Notes: generated by a model not told the origin, from the letters alone. A stretch of 44,063 nucleotides of DNA from Nitrososphaerota archaeon (GCA_005877305.1 VBPW01000018.1:1-44063); one strand, 5' to 3'. Shown: positions 28,448-38,898, counted from the first letter of the stretch. Made by a program: numbers and translations.

Positions 28448-31400
28448 TTAGCAACTTGTTGCACGTTTGAAATCTTATGTGATACTACTTGTGAAACTCC
28501 ATTCTTTGGGAACACACCATAAATCAAGTTAGCTTTTTGCACAGTAGAATCCTTTAAGGAAACCAAAATAATCTGACTTCCTCTAGAACGTTCTTCAAGT
28601 ATTTTTGAAAGTCGTTCTGTGTTTAATGCATCAAGATGAGCATCAACTTCATCAAGTAGATAAAATGGGGATGGTTTCAACGTCTGTAATGCTAAAAGAA
28701 ATGTTATTGCTGCAAGTGTTTTTTCACCACCACTAATTGAGGTAGATTCTCTTTTTTGCTTATTTGGGAACTGTACAAGAAATGATAACCCTGAAGCAAA
28801 TATGTCATCTTCGTTTTGTATTTCTAGCCAAGCGTTTCCTCCTGTCATTTTATGAAAAACTTCGCGAATATCTTTGTCTACCTTATCATATGATTCCAAA
28901 AATGTTTGTCTCTTGTCTTTATCAATTTCTTCAATGAATTTTACTATGGAATTTCTTTCCTCTTCAAGTTCATTTTTACGAGTAGACATTGAACGATATC
29001 CATCTGAAATCTCGATGTATGTTTCAGGAGCTTTTGTGTTAAGTGAACCACCTAGTCCCTTTCTCTCTGACTCTAGTGCTGTTAGTATTTGTTCTACATC
29101 AAAGGTTTCCAAGCTTTCTTGATATCCAAATGAGGAAAGTGTGTCTCGTATCTTTACTTCATTTTCAGTAAGATCCTTTATATCACGTGAAATAGAATCT
29201 GATTGTCTTTCAAAATTGTTAATTTCCTTTGTAATCGCCTTTTCACTGTCATACAAGTTCTTTAACTTTGCATCATATTCCTTGAGTGCCGAAACCGATG
29301 TTCCGGAAGTTGAAATTAGCTGTTGTTCTCTTTCTCTTAACGAAATTAAGGCAAGATCCACTTTTTCCTTTTCTTTTGTGAGTGTTCGTGACTCTACTTC
29401 TAGTTCATGCTTTTCATGATTAAGAGAGGACTGTTCTTGTGAAAGTGAGCGCATACTCGATTTAAGCGAGTTTTCTTCGTTAGTTAGTAAAGTGAGCTGT
29501 GTGGTTTGTTCCCTGAATTGTGCAGATACGGAGCTTAGTATACTTAGATGGGAGGATTTTTTTTCATTCAATTCTGAAAGAGAGGTTGCTATTCGTGCCT
29601 GCTCTTCATCTGCATAATTTTCTTGCGTCATTGAAATTCGTTCCTCTAAGGAATCAATATAGGAATCTAGCTTTGCGGCGTTTGTTTTCAGACCTTCTTC
29701 ATGTCTTTTAAGCTGTGAAATTCTTGATGTGATTTGTTCTTCTGATAATGAAATTGATTTTAGTTTTGCTTTAACGTCTGTAAAGCTTAGATCAACGTTA
29801 ACAAGTCCTGTATCAGAAGCACTATTTCTATTATCTAAACTTTTTGCTATTCTTTCAATTTTTTTAAGCTGAATTTTTTTATTTTGAATGAATTTTTTTA
29901 AGAGATCTAATGATTGAACTAGGCCATCAACTGACGTACTGAGAAGAATTATTTTAGTAAGATTAGAAATTTTTGAATTTATATCAATTACAATAGCATT
30001 AGCATCTGCTTCAAAGAATTGGCCGTCAATAGTTACTGTTTTGAATCCTTTTTTGGATAAAATATATGCTGATTCTTTTGAATCCACTAAAATAATATTT
30101 CCAAAAATAAAATTCTTTAGAACCACAAGTTTTTCTTCACATTTTATGAAATCAGATAATACACCCATTATTCCCTGCTCTTGTGGTAAAGAAATTTTTG
30201 AATTTGGAATTGCGTCAAGTGGGATAATACGAATTTTTGGAAGCTTCTTTGCTTTTGCAAATTCTGCTAGCCCAAGCAAAGTAGCAAAGTCATTTACAAC
30301 AAGTGCCTTTAGCCAATCAGAGCCAACAGCAAGTATGGGTCTTTCAAATTGTTTGTCCCATGAAAGCATTTCATAAACAAGACCCTGAATGCCTAGTCTT
30401 TTAGAATCTTCTTTGAGTTTTGCAATCGAGTAATCTTCATGCATGACTTCTTTAACAACTCGAATTTTTGCTTCATATTGAGCAGCTGCTTTGCTTGCCT
30501 TTTCAAGAATTAGTGTTGTATCTTCAATGTCTTTTTCGATTTTTGTTTTCTTTTCAGACATGTTTGTGAGTCTTGATTTTAATTCTTTGATTGTTGCTTC
30601 ATGTCCAGCTCGAATTATTTTTAATTTCTGCTCAAGATTTAGCAGTTTTTCTTTTTCCTCTAAAAATGATTTTATTTTTATAGAATTCTGTTCAATTTTA
30701 TTTGCAACACCATTTCTTTCTTGTTCAACTTTAGAATGTGAGAGTTTTGCATTGTTAAGCGAATTTGTAAGATTTTTTATTTTTTCATCTACTTTAAGTC
30801 TGTTTGTTGCTGCTTGTGATTGCTGTTTTAATACCTGATTAATTTCGGAATCAATCGAAAAAAGATCAGTGTTTGCAGTTTTTTTGGTTTCGTTAATAGA
30901 GTTTATTGATTCTTTTAGCTGTTGAATCTGTGCTTCAAGTTGAGATCTTTTTTCCTGTAAATTATTTAATTCTAATTCGATCTCAGGCAGTCGTGAATCT
31001 ATTTGATCTAGTCGTCTTGTATTGGTTGCGATCTTACTGTTTGCTGATTCAAACTGATGCATAGCAGTACTAAGTTCAGAATCTATTGCGGCTTTTGCTA
31101 CATTATACGCATTTACCTCTTCTAGGAACTTTAGTTTTTCTTCTTCAAGTCTTTTAATTTCATCTTTTAACTCTGTGCGTTGTTCTTCAAGTTTCTTTGT
31201 TTCTGAAAGAATCGCATTCAAGTTTCTCTCCTTTGAGATTTTTTGGGATTCAATATCTTTTAATTTATTTGAGGCCAGGATAGCTTGCAGTCGTTTAAGT
31301 TCTCGTTCTAAAAGATCATATCTTAGTTGATAGTTTCTTTCTTCTTCAAGCTCATCTATACGTTTTTTTATCTCATCCATTCTAGCAAGTGCAATTTCAA

Positions 31401-31968
31401 GTCGTCTGTCTGCCTCATCCAGTTGTTTTAATGCTTCTATCTTTTTTTCATCAAAATATGCCAATCCAATAATGTCTTCAATTATCTTTCGTCGCTCTTC
31501 GGCATTAAATTCTGAAATTCTAGTAATCGTACCCTGCTGTACTATGTTCAATTTGTGAATTCCAGCGTTTGCAACTTCTAATATGTCAAGAATATGGTTT
31601 CTTTGCATCTTTTTTTGATTTAGATAGTAGATGTTTTCTCCAGATTCATCCATTTCTCTTGTGATAGTTACTATGTTAGAATCAATAGGAATCTTCCTGT
31701 CAGTATTGTCAAAGTGGCAACTTACACGAGCTATCTTTGCACCATGATGGCTCCCGTCAACATCATGAAGTAGTGAACGTAATTTGTCAACTCTCATTAT
31801 CTTTGGCGCATTCTCACCAAGTGTGAAAGATATAGCGTCAAGGATGTTGCTCTTTCCAGAGCCATTTGCTCCTGAAATAGCCACAAGGCCAGGTTCAAGA
31901 TTAATAATGGTATTTTTATAACCAAATGATTTGAAGCCAAAGATCTCTACCTTACGAATATGAACCAA
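28444..31968 (-). CDS. smc: Chromosome segregation protein SMC
   Basis: SGANGSGKSNILDAISFTLGE Walker A, long coiled coil, hinge region, SISGGEKTLAAITFLLALQTLKPSPFYLLDEVDAHLD. Confidence 0.96.
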   Translation of the reverse strand: MVHIRKVEIFGFKSFGYKNTIINLEPGLVAISGANGSGKSNILDAISFTLGENAPKIMRVDKLRSLLHDVDGSHHGAKIARVSCHFDNTDRKIPIDSNIVTITREMDESGENIYYLNQKKMQRNHILDILEVANAGIHKLNIVQQGTITRISEFNAEERRKIIEDIIGLAYFDEKKIEALKQLDEADRRLEIALARMDEIKKRIDELEEERNYQLRYDLLERELKRLQAILASNKLKDIESQKISKERNLNAILSETKKLEEQRTELKDEIKRLEEEKLKFLEEVNAYNVAKAAIDSELSTAMHQFESANSKIATNTRRLDQIDSRLPEIELELNNLQEKRSQLEAQIQQLKESINSINETKKTANTDLFSIDSEINQVLKQQSQAATNRLKVDEKIKNLTNSLNNAKLSHSKVEQERNGVANKIEQNSIKIKSFLEEKEKLLNLEQKLKIIRAGHEATIKELKSRLTNMSEKKTKIEKDIEDTTLILEKASKAAAQYEAKIRVVKEVMHEDYSIAKLKEDSKRLGIQGLVYEMLSWDKQFERPILAVGSDWLKALVVNDFATLLGLAEFAKAKKLPKIRIIPLDAIPNSKISLPQEQGIMGVLSDFIKCEEKLVVLKNFIFGNIILVDSKESAYILSKKGFKTVTIDGQFFEADANAIVIDINSKISNLTKIILLSTSVDGLVQSLDLLKKFIQNKKIQLKKIERIAKSLDNRNSASDTGLVNVDLSFTDVKAKLKSISLSEEQITSRISQLKRHEEGLKTNAAKLDSYIDSLEERISMTQENYADEEQARIATSLSELNEKKSSHLSILSSVSAQFREQTTQLTLLTNEENSLKSSMRSLSQEQSSLNHEKHELEVESRTLTKEKEKVDLALISLREREQQLISTSGTSVSALKEYDAKLKNLYDSEKAITKEINNFERQSDSISRDIKDLTENEVKIRDTLSSFGYQESLETFDVEQILTALESERKGLGGSLNTKAPETYIEISDGYRSMSTRKNELEEERNSIVKFIEEIDKDKRQTFLESYDKVDKDIREVFHKMTGGNAWLEIQNEDDIFASGLSFLVQFPNKQKRESTSISGGEKTLAAITFLLALQTLKPSPFYLLDEVDAHLDALNTERLSKILEERSRGSQIILVSLKDSTVQKANLIYGVFPKNGVSQVVSHKISNVQQVAN

Positions 31969-32185
31969 TGTACTCGATGCTCTAAAAGACGAAATAACAG
32001 AATATTGACAAGTTTCCTTGACTAGGCTAACAACAATTACAATGTGAATTTAAATGAAAAAGATGTCATGGTTATCCCAAACGAGCAGAGTTAAGGGGCA
32101 AGCTACAATACAAGTAGAGTTTAATTTATCAAAATACATGACCATGAGAAGAAAACAGTTTACAGATTTTAGATAATTTTCCTTG

Positions 32186-33274
32186 TTACCTGTCTCTTTT
32201 TCCTTCTACAAATTCTCTAAATGCCGTTTTTGCCTCTGTATATGGCATCTGTATTGGAGGGTGTTTAAAACAATATGATGAGATGCTAGTCATTGGACCT
32301 ATAAGTTTTCTATCAAGAGCAACTTTTAGGCCCCTAATTGCGTCAATCATAATACCTGCACTGTTATATGCATCAATTACTTTTAGTTTTAAATCAAGTT
32401 TGATTGGAATTTTCCCAAAATATTTTCCTTCAATGTTTATGTAACAAATTTTTTCATTATCAATAAATTCTACAAAGTCACTAGGACCTATTCTCATCGG
32501 AATGTCATAATCAGCCATTGCTTTTACGGCACTTGTTTTGCTTATTCTCTTATCTTCAAGTCTTTCTTCATCTAACATGTTATAAAAATCCATATCGCCT
32601 CCAATGTTAAGCTGATATGTACCATCAATAAGCACTCCTCTATCTACGAAAAGCTTTACCAAAGTCTTGTGAACTACGGTAGCTCCAAGTTGACTCATTA
32701 CATCATCTCCTGCTACTGGGAGTTTTTTTTCTGCAAAGGCTTGTTGCCATTTTGGTTCAGATGCAATAAAAACTGGAATTGCGTTTAGAAAACCAATTCC
32801 TGCTTCAAGAGCTTGAGTAGCATAATATCTCACCGCATTGGTACTTCCAACAGGCAAATAGTTTACAAGCATTTCAGCCCCACTGTCTCGCAAGACATTT
32901 TTGACATCAATCTCAGAATCTTTTGATGGTGTTACAATTTGTCCCAAGTGCCTACCAATTCCATCAAGAGTTGGGCCTCGTTGTACTGTGACACCCATGT
33001 GAGGCACATCGGCTACAGTAATGGTGTTGTTTGGCTTTGCATAGATTGCCTCTGAAATATCTCTTCCAACCTTAGTATCACCAACATCAAATGCAGCAAC
33101 AACCTCGATGTCACCAGGTTCATAGCTTGCAATATTATAGGCGGTTAGTCCTATAGTATCTTGAGGGTTTTTAGAATAATAATGAGCACCTTGTATAAGT
33201 GCAGAGGCACAATTTCCAATGCCTGCAATTGCTATTCGAATCTTTTTTCCCAAATTATATCGATAATTACGCAA
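32186..33274 (-). CDS. ino1: myo-Inositol-1-phosphate synthase
   Basis: IAIAGIGNCASALIQG, VVAAFDVGDTKVGRD, VNYLPVGSTNAVRYYA, GDDVMSQLGATVVHKTLVKLF. Confidence 0.92.
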   Translation of the reverse strand: MRNYRYNLGKKIRIAIAGIGNCASALIQGAHYYSKNPQDTIGLTAYNIASYEPGDIEVVAAFDVGDTKVGRDISEAIYAKPNNTITVADVPHMGVTVQRGPTLDGIGRHLGQIVTPSKDSEIDVKNVLRDSGAEMLVNYLPVGSTNAVRYYATQALEAGIGFLNAIPVFIASEPKWQQAFAEKKLPVAGDDVMSQLGATVVHKTLVKLFVDRGVLIDGTYQLNIGGDMDFYNMLDEERLEDKRISKTSAVKAMADYDIPMRIGPSDFVEFIDNEKICYINIEGKYFGKIPIKLDLKLKVIDAYNSAGIMIDAIRGLKVALDRKLIGPMTSISSYCFKHPPIQMPYTEAKTAFREFVEGKRDR

Positions 33275-33360
33275 ATTATCCTATCATATTAATTACTTGT
33301 GTTTATCTCTCGACAATTTGCGTGCAGAAGATTTTATAACCCGATTTTGATCCGACGTTT

Positions 33361-34299
33361 GTGATAAAACCTGGCAGGCCAGTAAAAGACATTTCAATAA
33401 AAAAAGACGACAGCATTCTAAATATTTTTGATGAAATGTCAAAGTCCGGTGGATTTGAATCAAGAAATTTAGTTGAAGGCTTGGATATTCTTTCCTCTAT
33501 GATTCAAGACAAAAAATGCCTAAAGTTTCTATCATTTGTTGGAGCCGTAACATCCACTGGTCTTCGTGGAATAATCACAGATATGATAAAAAACAAAATG
33601 TTTGACGTGGTAATTACAACATGTGGCGCTTTGGATCATGATATTGCCAGATACTTTTCTAAATATCTAGAAGGTTCGTTTACACTAGACGATAATGAAC
33701 TTGCAGACCAACATATTCACAGACTAGGAAATGTACTTGTCCCTATGGAAAGTTATGGACCGCTAATTGAAGATAAAATGCAAGGATTTTTAGAAAAAAC
33801 CTACAAAGATGGCAAGAAGGAAATGTCTACAGCTGATATCACAAGAATGATAGGAGAAAACCTTGGTGTGGGTTCCTTTCTTTATTGGGCTTACAAAAAC
33901 AACATACCAGTAGTGGTCCCTGGGATGATGGACGGAGCAGTAGGCAGTCAAATTTGGCTTTTCACACAGAAACACCATGATTTTAAGCTAAACGTGTCTA
34001 CAGACGGCGATCTTTTATCGGGATTGATATTCAAGGCAAAAAAATCTGGCGCCCTCATGATTGGTGGAGGCATATCAAAACACCATACCTTGTGGTGGAA
34101 TCAATATAGAAATGGTCTAGATTATGCAGTTTATATCACAACTGCTCAAGAGTTTGATGGAAGTCTAAGTGGTGCACTGATAAGAGAAGCGATCTCATGG
34201 GGCAAAGTCACACAAAAAGCAAAACAGACTACAATTCATGCAGAGGCGACAACAATTTTGCCATTTCTTTATTTTGCCTTACTTTCCAAACTCAAATAG
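33361..34299 (+). CDS. dys: Deoxyhypusine synthase, canonical-looking copy
   Basis: SFVGAVTSTGLRGIITDMI, TTCGALDHDIARYF, YITTAQEFDGSLSGALIREAISWGKV. Confidence 0.92.
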   Translation: MIKPGRPVKDISIKKDDSILNIFDEMSKSGGFESRNLVEGLDILSSMIQDKKCLKFLSFVGAVTSTGLRGIITDMIKNKMFDVVITTCGALDHDIARYFSKYLEGSFTLDDNELADQHIHRLGNVLVPMESYGPLIEDKMQGFLEKTYKDGKKEMSTADITRMIGENLGVGSFLYWAYKNNIPVVVPGMMDGAVGSQIWLFTQKHHDFKLNVSTDGDLLSGLIFKAKKSGALMIGGGISKHHTLWWNQYRNGLDYAVYITTAQEFDGSLSGALIREAISWGKVTQKAKQTTIHAEATTILPFLYFALLSKLK

Positions 34300-34999
34300 T
34301 GTAAATTTTTTTTTCATATACTTTCTCAAACCCTAACTTTGAGTAAAAATCTAAAAAACCATCTCTTTGATATGTTTCAAGCATAAGAAAATCTAAATTT
34401 CTTGATTTTACTTTATTTAATGCATAATTAATTAATAATTTAGCAAGACCTTTTTTCCTTTTTTCAGGTATAGTTCCAAGACAATACAATCCTAAAATTG
34501 AATTTTTTTCAAATAATGCCACACATGATGCATTATGCTCTTCATCTATCAGATATTCGACTTGTAAGGAAGAATCTCTCACAATGCGGTTTACTTCGTT
34601 CACCCAGTCATAACAATCATAGGATTTACAAAATATATCTGCCCATAGAAACGAGTCTTTTTTTCCTATTTGATGTACTAGAAAATTTTTGTTATCTGGA
34701 AGAGCAGATTTTTTTAGGACATATTGAGTGTCATAAAATTTAAAATTTTTTATTAAAAGTAATTCCTCAAGCTTCTGGTTATTTAAGGTGTAAACAAAAG
34801 GATGCATGTTGTTTTCATGAAAAATTTCAATCACATCATCAATCATTTTTTCACTCAAACAGGTAATGTTTGTAAGCTTGTCAAAAAACAAATCGTTGGG
34901 AAGATTAGCATTTATGAATAAAGTACCACATTCAAGCGCCTTCATTTTACTCCAAATTGCTGTAAATCCAAGATCATTTCCTTCTATTCTATCAATCAT
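34292..34999 (-). CDS. GNAT-family N-acetyltransferase
   Basis: LYCLGTIPEKRKKGLAKLLINYALNKVKSRNLDFLMLETYQRDGFLDFYSKLGFEKV. Confidence 0.82.
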   Translation of the reverse strand: MIDRIEGNDLGFTAIWSKMKALECGTLFINANLPNDLFFDKLTNITCLSEKMIDDVIEIFHENNMHPFVYTLNNQKLEELLLIKNFKFYDTQYVLKKSALPDNKNFLVHQIGKKDSFLWADIFCKSYDCYDWVNEVNRIVRDSSLQVEYLIDEEHNASCVALFEKNSILGLYCLGTIPEKRKKGLAKLLINYALNKVKSRNLDFLMLETYQRDGFLDFYSKLGFEKVYEKKIYTI

Positions 35000-36156
35000 A
35001 CAGACAAACCCAATACACCAATGATTTTTTCAAAATCTTGTAATCTTATGCTTTCACCTTGAAGAACTAGTGTACAGATTTTATCGATTATTTCAATGGC
35101 TTTTGGAGAATCAAAATCATCTTCAAATGACTTGAAAAATTCATTTATCAAATTAGAAATAACCTGAGATGTGTTATCAGAAGTTTTGTTTATAGTGTTG
35201 TAGATTTTTTCAAGTAATGATTTTTTATCTATGAGATCGTTTTCATTATAATCTATTTTGTCTCTATAATGTGTAGAGAAAATGTAAAGGCGTAGTAAAT
35301 TCTGGCCATATTTTTCAGCTATCTCTCGTGAAAGAACCATGTTTCCAAGTGATTTTGACATTTTTTCACCATTGGAAAGTACAAGACCTACATGCATCCA
35401 AATCTTTACGGGATTTTCCCCGACGGTTAGTGCTTTGTATTGAGCAAAATGTGCTTCATGATGTGGGTACGCAAGTTCGTTGGCACCTCCATGAATGTCA
35501 TAATGTGTACCAAAATTTTCAAAAGCTACCGTAGTATCTTGGATGTGCCACCATGGAACACCATCTCCAAAATCTCCTCCCCACGAAAATCCAAAATCTT
35601 CTGAGCAATTCCACAGCATAATATCCTCTTGATTTTTTTTATTGGGACCAATATCCATTCTATGCAGGTTTAGTTGTTTTCTCGATTGTTTAGAAATTGC
35701 TCCATAATCATTTACAGTTTTTGTGTCAAAATAGATATTTCCATTTGCAGAATACGCATTTTTGTTTTTCATTAAAAAAATGATATGTTGGATTATGTTT
35801 TTTACATAATCTGAAACATGGGCAAGCCTTGTGATAGTCGTTATGTTTAACAATTTTAGGTCTTTTATGAATTGGTCAGAATAGAACCGTGTTAAGGTTC
35901 TATAATCAGTATATTGTTCCAAGGCTTTGTTAAAGACATTCTGATTTATGTCAGTCATATTTACAAGAACATCTGTTTTGAAGCCTTTAGCTTGTAGAAA
36001 TCTACACAGTAAATCATATGTAAGAAAAATTCTTGCGTGACCTAGATGGGTATAATCATATAGTGTAGGACCACAGATGAATATTTTTACGTCAGGTTTA
36101 TCAAATGGCTCAAAATCTTCTTTCTTTAAAGAAAAGGTATTGAAAATCTTGAGCAT
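34996..36156 (-). CDS. cysS: Cysteinyl-tRNA synthetase-family protein, short C-terminus
   Basis: IFICGPTLYDYTHLGHARIFLTYDLLCRFL, WHIQDTTVAFENFG, DIHGGANELAYPHHEAHFAQ, GEKMSKSLGN. Confidence 0.85.
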   Translation of the reverse strand: MLKIFNTFSLKKEDFEPFDKPDVKIFICGPTLYDYTHLGHARIFLTYDLLCRFLQAKGFKTDVLVNMTDINQNVFNKALEQYTDYRTLTRFYSDQFIKDLKLLNITTITRLAHVSDYVKNIIQHIIFLMKNKNAYSANGNIYFDTKTVNDYGAISKQSRKQLNLHRMDIGPNKKNQEDIMLWNCSEDFGFSWGGDFGDGVPWWHIQDTTVAFENFGTHYDIHGGANELAYPHHEAHFAQYKALTVGENPVKIWMHVGLVLSNGEKMSKSLGNMVLSREIAEKYGQNLLRLYIFSTHYRDKIDYNENDLIDKKSLLEKIYNTINKTSDNTSQVISNLINEFFKSFEDDFDSPKAIEIIDKICTLVLQGESIRLQDFEKIIGVLGLSV

Positions 36157-36164
36157 TTTTGGAC

Positions 36165-36410
36165 CTATCGTCCACCTTGCGTAAGAATTGGAGTCAGGGT
36201 TACTGTGGAACGTATTTTGGATATCCTTCTAATCTTGTGAGTTATGATGTTTTCCAAAGTTGCACTTAAATCACCTTGTAGTTTAACAAAGATGTCATAA
36301 ACGCCATATGTGCCTCTTACTTCCTTTATTTCGGGAATTTTCATTAACTCACTTATGATATCTACTTCAGAGCCTAGGTCACAGTTTATGAGTATGTATA
36401 ATGTTTCCAC
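36165..36410 (-). CDS. Stand-alone Lrp/AsnC ligand-binding (RAM) domain protein
   Basis: YILINCDLGSEVDIISELMKIPEIKEVRGTYGVYDIFVKLQGDL. Confidence 0.8.
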   Translation of the reverse strand: METLYILINCDLGSEVDIISELMKIPEIKEVRGTYGVYDIFVKLQGDLSATLENIITHKIRRISKIRSTVTLTPILTQGGR

Positions 36411-36481
36411 AAGAAAGGGTTCGTATTAACCAAATAAAACGATATCCATGATTTAAAAGGATGCAATGGTAAGTCAAGACG

Positions 36482-37213
36482 TTGGGTTCTGAGATAACTA
36501 TAAGAGAAATCAAACCAATAAACATAGAGGACGGCTACCTGATAGACGGTTTCCCATATGCTGGATTAGCTAATGCAATTGCAACTGAATCTTTGACAAG
36601 TACAATAGATTTCGAATTAGCTGGAGTACTAGATTCAGATTTTTTTCCACCAATAAGTATAATCAAGGATGAGGTTCCTAATTTCCCAGCAAGAATATTT
36701 GTAAATAATATGCTCAAGATCGCAGTTTTCTCATCATATCTAACACCACATGAATCTCTTCATAGAGATGTAGCAAAAACAATGCTAAATTGGGCAAATC
36801 AGCATAAATGTTCTCTAATCCTTAGTAGTTCTCTAATCCTTAGTAGTTCTTTGATCAAACCAGGAAATGATAATAAATCCATTATGGGTGTAGGGAGCAC
36901 AACTGAAGCTAAAAAGAAACTAAACGATGCAAATATACCTATTTTACGAGATGGTACGGTTCCTGGAATCCCAGGAATTTTATTAAATGAAGGAGCTTTA
37001 TCAAAAACAAATGTAATTGTGCTTTTAGTGAAAGGGCAAGAACCTGGACCTGACTTTAGATCTGGCGCTGAAATTTGCATGGCATTATCCAAACTAGTGC
37101 CAGGAACGGCTTGCGATTTACCCACGCTTTTGCATGAAGCTGAAATAATAGAACAGAGTCTCAGGCAAACTGAAGAAGAAGCAACTCCTCTAAAGGATGC
37201 AATGTATGGATGA
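36482..37213 (+). CDS. PAC2-family (proteasome assembly chaperone-like) protein
   Basis: LIDGFPYAGLANAIATESL; GTVPGIPGILLNEGA; TACDLPTLLHEAEIIEQSL. Confidence 0.82.
   Translation: MGSEITIREIKPINIEDGYLIDGFPYAGLANAIATESLTSTIDFELAGVLDSDFFPPISIIKDEVPNFPARIFVNNMLKIAVFSSYLTPHESLHRDVAKTMLNWANQHKCSLILSSSLILSSSLIKPGNDNKSIMGVGSTTEAKKKLNDANIPILRDGTVPGIPGILLNEGALSKTNVIVLLVKGQEPGPDFRSGAEICMALSKLVPGTACDLPTLLHEAEIIEQSLRQTEEEATPLKDAMYG
36811..36846. repeat. In-frame 18-bp tandem duplication in the PAC2-family gene
   Basis: TTCTCTAATCCTTAGTAG twice (36811-36828, 36829-36846). Confidence 0.95.
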
Positions 37214-37458
37214 CTTATCAAGAAAGAGAAATATCAAAAAATCAACTTGAGAAAATCCTTCAAACTCTTGATCTAGATGAGGGAATAAGAATAGAAAACA
37301 AATCTAACATGATCTTCCTTAATAGATCAGCAAAACGATACTGCATAAACATATCCATTCAGGGCAATGAGGAATTTTTTTACCGTGATAATGTAAGAGA
37401 CGTTCTTGATTTTTTAAATGAAAAGATTGAACAGACATCCACAATATTTTCCTACTAA
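37210..37458 (+). CDS. Hypothetical protein overlapping the PAC2-family gene by 4 nt
   Basis: 82-aa ORF, translationally coupled arrangement. Confidence 0.65.
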   Translation: MTYQEREISKNQLEKILQTLDLDEGIRIENKSNMIFLNRSAKRYCINISIQGNEEFFYRDNVRDVLDFLNEKIEQTSTIFSY

Positions 37459-37490
37459 AGCTTAAATCAAAAATTAATGTCTAATTTAGA

Positions 37491-38108
37491 ATGGTAACAC
37501 TTGCAGAATTTGCTATAACAGTAATCACCATTTCAGTATCTGGAGTAATGTCACCAGGACCACTCTTTGCAGGTAATGTTGCCTACGGGTTAAAAGGAGG
37601 AATTAAAACTGGACTGAAAATGGCTTATGGTCATACTGTTGTTGAATTACCACTAGTAGGTCTACTTGGGATTGGCGCCATCTCTCTTACAACAGTACCT
37701 CAGTTTAGAGAAATTATAGCAATTCTTGGTGCACTTAGCCTTTTTGTTTTTGCAGGAATTCAAATAAAATCAACTATAAACAAACCATCAACTATTTTTG
37801 AAGGAAAACATGGGCCCTTTCTTGCTGGAATAATTCTAAGTGGATTAAATCCATTTTTTCTCATATGGTGGTTTACAATTGGGTTCAAGTTAATTTCAGA
37901 TGCGTTAATCCTTTATTCCTTACTAGGAATTGGCATCATGTTTGCATTTCATATATGGATGGATTATGCATGGCTTTGTTCAGTTGCCTTCTTGTCATCA
38001 AAGGGCAAGAAGATAATTTCAAACAAGAACTATAAAATTTTCATGATTGCAATTAGCAGCATTTTGGTATATTTTGGAATTATTTTTCTTTTACATGCAG
38101 AACATTAG
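37491..38108 (+). CDS. LysE-family amino-acid exporter
   Basis: VMSPGPLFAGNVAYGLKGGIKTGLKMAYGHTVVE; GLNPFFLIWW; multiple TM segments. Confidence 0.85.
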   Translation: MVTLAEFAITVITISVSGVMSPGPLFAGNVAYGLKGGIKTGLKMAYGHTVVELPLVGLLGIGAISLTTVPQFREIIAILGALSLFVFAGIQIKSTINKPSTIFEGKHGPFLAGIILSGLNPFFLIWWFTIGFKLISDALILYSLLGIGIMFAFHIWMDYAWLCSVAFLSSKGKKIISNKNYKIFMIAISSILVYFGIIFLLHAEH

Positions 38109-38344
38109 CCACAATCAAGAATTTCCATTTCTATTCCACATTTGTTGTTTAGTTGAATTATTCTATTGTTGATATCATCACAAAGTTCTGGGTCCTTTGT
38201 TATTTCATATTTTTTCATATCATTTAGAACATCAATTTGTTTTATAGGACATTTGTCTGTGACCTCAAAACCATACAAAATTACAATTGCAGCAATTCCT
38301 ACTAAACCAATGACTAGCGCGCGTTTGACAAAAGTGGTTATCAT
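38105..38344 (-). CDS. Small single-TM protein of unknown function
   Basis: MITTFVKRALVIGLVGIAAIVILYG...; ATG at 38344 directly after the alba stop (the track's longer ORF overlaps alba). Confidence 0.55.
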   Translation of the reverse strand: MITTFVKRALVIGLVGIAAIVILYGFEVTDKCPIKQIDVLNDMKKYEITKDPELCDDINNRIIQLNNKCGIEMEILDCG

Positions 38345-38345
38345 G

Positions 38346-38624
38346 TTATGGACGGGAAACATCAACTTCAATTGTGGAAACGTTTCGTTCTTTACCATCT
38401 TGGGATGTCATCCTTTCTGAAAATATCCTAACTCCACTGACTTTGTACCCTACCGCGTTTAGTCTTTTAACTATCATTTGTGAAACATCAACAGCAGTAG
38501 TGATACTTTTCCCACGAGCTTTGATAGTTACGACTGGTTCGTTTGATAGAAGAGTAAGCGTAGCATTAACATAAGTCATAATTGGCTTTTTGCCAATGAA
38601 AATTATGTTTGGAGGACGGCTCAC
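38346..38624 (-). CDS. alba: DNA/RNA-binding protein Alba
   Basis: NIIFIGKKPIMTYVNATLTLLSN...IKARGKSITTAVDVSQMIVKRL. Confidence 0.92.
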   Translation of the reverse strand: MSRPPNIIFIGKKPIMTYVNATLTLLSNEPVVTIKARGKSITTAVDVSQMIVKRLNAVGYKVSGVRIFSERMTSQDGKERNVSTIEVDVSRP

Positions 38625-38649
38625 AAACGCCTCTCACGTAGTGTTTTAT

Positions 38650-38898
38650 TTAATGGTTAACATTCTCTTTATCTATAAATTTCTGAAGAATATTTTCAAT
38701 GTCTTCTGTGGAAGACGATTTTTTTACGGTTTCAACAATTTCTTTATCTTCAATTTCATAACAATTTAGTAATTCATTTTGATCTTTAAAAAAAAGCATT
38801 ATCTTGTCTTGGAATATGCAATAATACAGCTTTTCAATCTCCATTAATTCTGGTTTAAGTTTAACACCTTCGGGTTCTGCAACAACAGGATAATCCAT
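38650..38898 (-). CDS. Hypothetical protein
   Basis: 82-aa acidic ORF upstream of alba on the same strand. Confidence 0.55.
   Translation of the reverse strand: MDYPVVAEPEGVKLKPELMEIEKLYYCIFQDKIMLFFKDQNELLNCYEIEDKEIVETVKKSSSTEDIENILQKFIDKENVNH

Noticed and set aside
36811-36850. Possible CRISPR-like repeat
   Set aside because: Only two adjacent 18-bp copies, inside a coding sequence, no spacers. No CRISPR array seen anywhere in the window.
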